A stretch of 21,133 bases of DNA, taken from Ophiothrix spiculata. Taxonomy: Eukaryota > Echinodermata > Ophiuroidea > Amphilepidida > Ophiotrichidae. Every line of letters begins with the position of its first letter. Positions within the stretch are counted from its first letter, which is position 1. The position numbers and the translations under genes are program-made. Positions 17,947 to 21,133 of this stretch are shown here, one piece after another. Location of the stretch: the NCBI GenBank assembly GCA_000969725.1, contig JXSR01S003742.1. One strand, given 5' to 3'. Under the pieces are notes generated by a model. That model was not told the DNA's origin, did not search any database, and saw nothing but the letters and a program-made list of their open reading frames with translations.

Positions 17947-18385
17947 CACTCCCGGTCAAAAGTGTTTGCGCACCCTTTAATACGGGTAAAAACGTAATTA
18001 TTATATCAAACGACCAAGACTGTGAAAAAAATCATGTTTTTATAGGAGCTTAATGTATCCAATATAAGAAATGTATGTTTCCTATGATATTCGATCTTCC
18101 ATAACCAAAAAAATGGCCGATTTCCTGGACCATTTAAAGAACATTTTCAAGTTTTCAAACAAATGTGCAGTAATGTATTTAAACTCCGTTTATTATGTGC
18201 AAAAGAAAGTACACAATATGTTTAGCACGCCATATTTTCAAATGCAGTTAATGCAATTCTTATTGAGTTTTTTTAGATATATGTATGTAAAATATAAATC
18301 CGAAAAAATATGGCGCAAATGATGAACGGTTCTCGAGATATGGCTGGTTAAAGGTTTGGTGCGCAAACACTTTTGAACGGGAGTG
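17947..18385. mobile_element. Tc1-like MITE with 28-bp ends
   Basis: Ends CACTCCCGGTCAAAAGTGTT (continuing TGCGCACC) match the complement of the right end at 27 of 28 bases. TA flanks both sides (17945-17946, 18386-18387), as in Tc1/mariner transposition. It is 439 bp with no transposase frame. The near-identical ends suggest recent movement. It is inserted between the two copies of the 370-bp duplication. Confidence 0.88.
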
Positions 18386-18583
18386 TATGTTGGGTCAGGA
18401 GCAACCTCTGGCTCTCCCTTTTCTTTAATATGTACTACTGAATCAGTAACATTTTAAACAAGTTACTAGGCACATTTCTGACACCTCTAACCAGCCATAA
18501 TTACAACTTCTTGGTCCTCAAAAAATTAAATAATATATTTTTCATACTTCAGATCACATTCCTCAAATAATATTTTGCAGGTG

Positions 18584-18966
18584 TTCTATACTTTGTAAAT
18601 CTTGAAGTATGCAACAAGAAGCCGATTAACGCACATAAACCAATATGACCATACGGGGAAGTAAATTAGTGTGTATTTCTCGAGCCGTAACAACATACCA
18701 AATCTTGCTGAATATTAAATTACATTTTTGACCATGTTTGTCCATGTGTTAGCAACAAAATTAGTCCAAAATAATACCAAAATCTTGAACAATTCATGTA
18801 AAAAAATATTAATACGCAGTGATTTGGCCTTAATCAATCATTAGTAGTCTCTTACACATTACAAAACTATCAGTTCACAATGTTGTAAAATACAAGGGAT
18901 ATGCTGTTGATCTTGTAACAGAGTCCGATTGCTTGTTGCATACTTCAAGGTTTATAGAGTATAAAG
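18584..18966 (+). repeat. Direct duplication of about 370 bp, copy 2
   Basis: Partner of 17002-17375. It ends about 60 bp before the donor of the candidate exon at 19029. Confidence 0.8.
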
Positions 18967-19028
18967 TAAGTATGAATCTGTAAACAATTCATTTGCAGAA
19001 TCACAACATTTGCATGTATTTCACTTAC

Positions 19029-19175
19029 AGTGCAAAAATAAATTACTGTATTTACTTCTGGTTCATGATGAATGAACACAAATTTGCTATCTAACGTCAC
19101 CCATATTCTTTTGCCCATTTTGTCCAATTCCATGGCAATGTTCCATTCATTTTTTTTTTCAAGAACGGCGCTGGT
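19029..19175 (-). CDS. Candidate exon of unknown family (49 codons, phase 0-0)
   Basis: The minus strand has a possible acceptor (TGTATCTATTCATAG) at 19176, an open stretch of 49 codons, and a strong donor TGCACT|GTAAGTG. The translation begins T-S-A-V-L-E-K-K-N-E-W and contains K-R-I-W-V-T-L-D-S-K-F-V-F-I-H, alternating as in beta strands. I do not recognise the family; a beta-rich domain is only a guess. It lies on the strand of the EGF exons and 12 kb upstream of them, so it could be an earlier exon of that gene or of a neighbour, but its phase (0) differs from the EGF exons (1). The acceptor's pyrimidine tract is weak, and open stretches of this length occur by chance here. Treat as a hypothesis. 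Confidence 0.25.
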
Positions 19176-19352
19176 CTATGAATAGATACAATACTACACC
19201 TTGATGATATTGATAGGATCAATTATGAGTTTACCAACCCCATAGTATTTCTGGAAATGCAAAAAAGTTTACTTATACTATTGGTTGTAAGGATAAAAAC
19301 ACAGTGTTTTTGATTTTACAAAAACTTTCCTATAGAGCGATTGAGTGAACAC

Positions 19353-19662
19353 CCCATCCAAATATCAATTTTTAAGAAAAATTGACCCATCCATATACCA
19401 AATCTTCAAGATTTTGAGCCAAATTTAATCAAAAATCTCATTTTTTCTGTCCAAATTTGCTCTATTTTGGCAAAATTTTCTAACATTTTGAAAAGAAATG
19501 TCCAAATTTGCGACACTTGGGGCAAATTTCCGAAAATTTTGAAAAGAAAACCCATCAAAATACTTCATTTTGCGAAGAAAAAGGACCGATTGGAATACCA
19601 GAAAGCCTGATTTTGCGGCACGTCCCCATAACCCCTTTTGTACTAAGTAGGCCCCCCCGGGG
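19353..19662 (-). mobile_element. Second, shorter copy of the 9973-10350 element family, inverted
   Basis: On the minus strand it follows the 9973 element closely from GGCCTACTTAGTACAAAA through TTTGGTATATGGATGGGTCA to ATATTTGGATGGG, then stops, lacking the final roughly 70 bp of the longer copy. GTGAACAC flanks both sides (19345-19352, 19663-19670), which looks like an 8-bp target duplication. A three-base in-frame difference in the middle keeps both copies open by chance. Confidence 0.75.
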
Positions 19663-19670
19663 GTGAACAC

Positions 19671-20970
19671 ATCCACAAGCAACGGGATGACTACCTATAC
19701 ATTGAAAAATATTAAGGTGAGCTGGTCTAAGTTACCTAAAACATTTGCACTCTAGATCTGCTGATCCATTTTGAAATATACAAATGCTAAACATGCCTCT
19801 AACTGTTAATACAACCTTACTGTTTCAAATAAACATTACGAGGAAATGTGGCCTTGGCACTGAATACGACTTTTAGATTTAAATGTTGCCATCATGTGCC
19901 TATCATAAATATAGACTATATTGTGTGGAAAAGGATTGCATGGGTGTGTCTAAATTGCACATTATTTGCACATCCTGGGTAATCTTCATGATATTTTTAA
20001 TCAATTTATCTGAAATAAAATACTCAATCAACCATCATTAATAGTGTATAGGTGTGAGTTTGGTTTCCTTTAAGAAGCTAAATTATATACAGATCATTAA
20101 TAAGAACTGGTTGTATAAGGCCAATTCAAAAAAAGAGATTGTCTTGCATACTCTCTCACATAAAATGTGGATTCACTTTTGCTGCATAACCCTCCAAAAT
20201 GAGCCCCATTTCAGCTGGGTTTTTTTTTAGTTTTCAGTAAACAAGTTGCTATATACTTGAGCCCAAAACACTAAAACATATGATTTCCTCATTTGGCATA
20301 GCCCATTTATCTAAAAACACTAAGCATAGACTTTGTAACCACAAAATTTTAGCAATCTTCCTAGAAACTTGTAACTCAACGTCAAAGTTATGTTTGTCAA
20401 GAAGTATCATACATCATCATAATTCAATTTCAGATGATTTACAAGCAATGTCATTCATCATGATAATAAAACCCTAATGCATTGGATATGGATTAAAATT
20501 GCAGTCTCTGGTTGCCAGGGATGGGAGTTTCTTCTTAGACCACTCGTCGCAGCTCCATCACATGCAATGACTAAGATATTATAATAACCTTTAAAGAAAA
20601 TTTTGACATGTTCTAAAAAACCTGAAAAATGTAGGTAACATATTGGATGGTGTTCATATTGCTATATCACGATGATTGAGGCAATAACAGACGCATGTTG
20701 GAAACGTCTCCAAGTGGAAGCGCCTACATCCTTTGTTCTATATGGTGGCATTTCATTAGGTGGGTATGCTGAAAAGGTGGTGTTGTTACATTTTTTCGTG
20801 GGTTCTCGAACTTAATTTGATGTAAATTCACTATTCCTTGGCCTATTGACTTCTTTAATGTCTCATTTAAAATCTTACACTTTCTGCTATCTGTGGCAGT
20901 AATTTGGTCTTCATGGGTTACATAATTTAGAAGAGACAATGGTTTGAATTTGTCAGTACAAGGGTGGTGG
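19671..20970. other. Unassigned AT-rich DNA
   Basis: No repeat copy, exon or structured element was recognised across about 1.3 kb. A 135-codon minus frame (20724-21131) enters from the right, but its composition is uneven and it spans a tandem 15-mer. Confidence 0.35.
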
Positions 20971-21000
20971 TGCCTAAGGATGCGGTGCCTACGGATGCGG
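20971..21000. repeat. Tandem 15-mer, two copies
   Basis: TGCCTAAGGATGCGG is followed directly by TGCCTACGGATGCGG, with one mismatch. Confidence 0.9.
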
Positions 21001-21133
21001 TAGATACCCAAATTGAGACAATATCGCCATTTTGGAAGGTTTGACACTGCTGGAACATTCACAAATGGATTCTGTGACCTCAAATACATACAGATAGTCA
21101 CCAACATGGCTAAAATTTGGTATATAATCACAG

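Noticed and set aside
20724-21131. 135-codon open frame on the minus strand, the longest in the window
   Set aside because: No domain, signal or splice context was recognised, it runs across a tandem 15-mer, and its residue make-up looks like translated non-coding DNA. It could hide a partial exon at the right edge, but nothing supports that directly.

Overview
The window looks like animal genomic DNA, and I take it to be a repeat-rich invertebrate. It is strongly A+T-rich by eye (not counted), has no long open frames, carries tRNA-derived SINEs and many short inverted-repeat transposons, and its only convincing coding sequences are small spliced exons for calcium-binding EGF-like domains. 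The SINE and MITE types suggest a marine invertebrate, perhaps an echinoderm or hemichordate. That is an impression, not something the sequence proves.

Gene content: two phase 1-1 cbEGF exons lie on the minus strand at 7078-7203 and, 5.5 kb downstream in the gene, 1489-1605. Both have clear splice sites and all six cysteines. They are probably internal exons of one extracellular multi-EGF protein whose ends lie outside the window. Each exon is followed, just past its 5' splice site, by decayed copies of itself: one relic after the first exon (6980-7070) and a train of five after the second (971-1465). The first of those five keeps all six cysteines at the same spacing and is in frame with the real exon. 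Use of its donor would add a second EGF module. A weaker candidate exon, of no recognised family, is at 19029-19175 (minus).

Layout by region: 0.45-0.93 kb is a MITE. 0.97-1.6 kb is the EGF exon and its relic array. 1.6-2.85 kb holds two copies of a repeat, one split by a SINE. 2.94-5.1 kb is a tandem array with a unit of about 200 bp, broken by a 209-bp MITE and by a 0.9-kb inverted-repeat element that itself contains another MITE. 5.1-6.08 kb is low-complexity DNA and a degenerate minisatellite. 6.08-6.88 kb is an 806-bp inverted-repeat element with G-rich ends. 7.0-7.2 kb is the other EGF exon. 7.3-19.7 kb looks like long intron or intergenic DNA with at least eight more MITE-like elements (including a mariner-type foldback and a Tc1-like MITE), two SINEs, several diverged direct duplications, a long TTTA microsatellite and a degenerate CCCTAAC-rich stretch. 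19.7-21.1 kb shows almost nothing recognisable.

The coding part contributes extracellular Ca-binding modules to one protein. The rest is mostly mobile and duplicated DNA. The local duplications preserve 'empty site' comparisons for several insertions. No rRNA gene, functional tRNA gene, CRISPR array or complete transposase was found.
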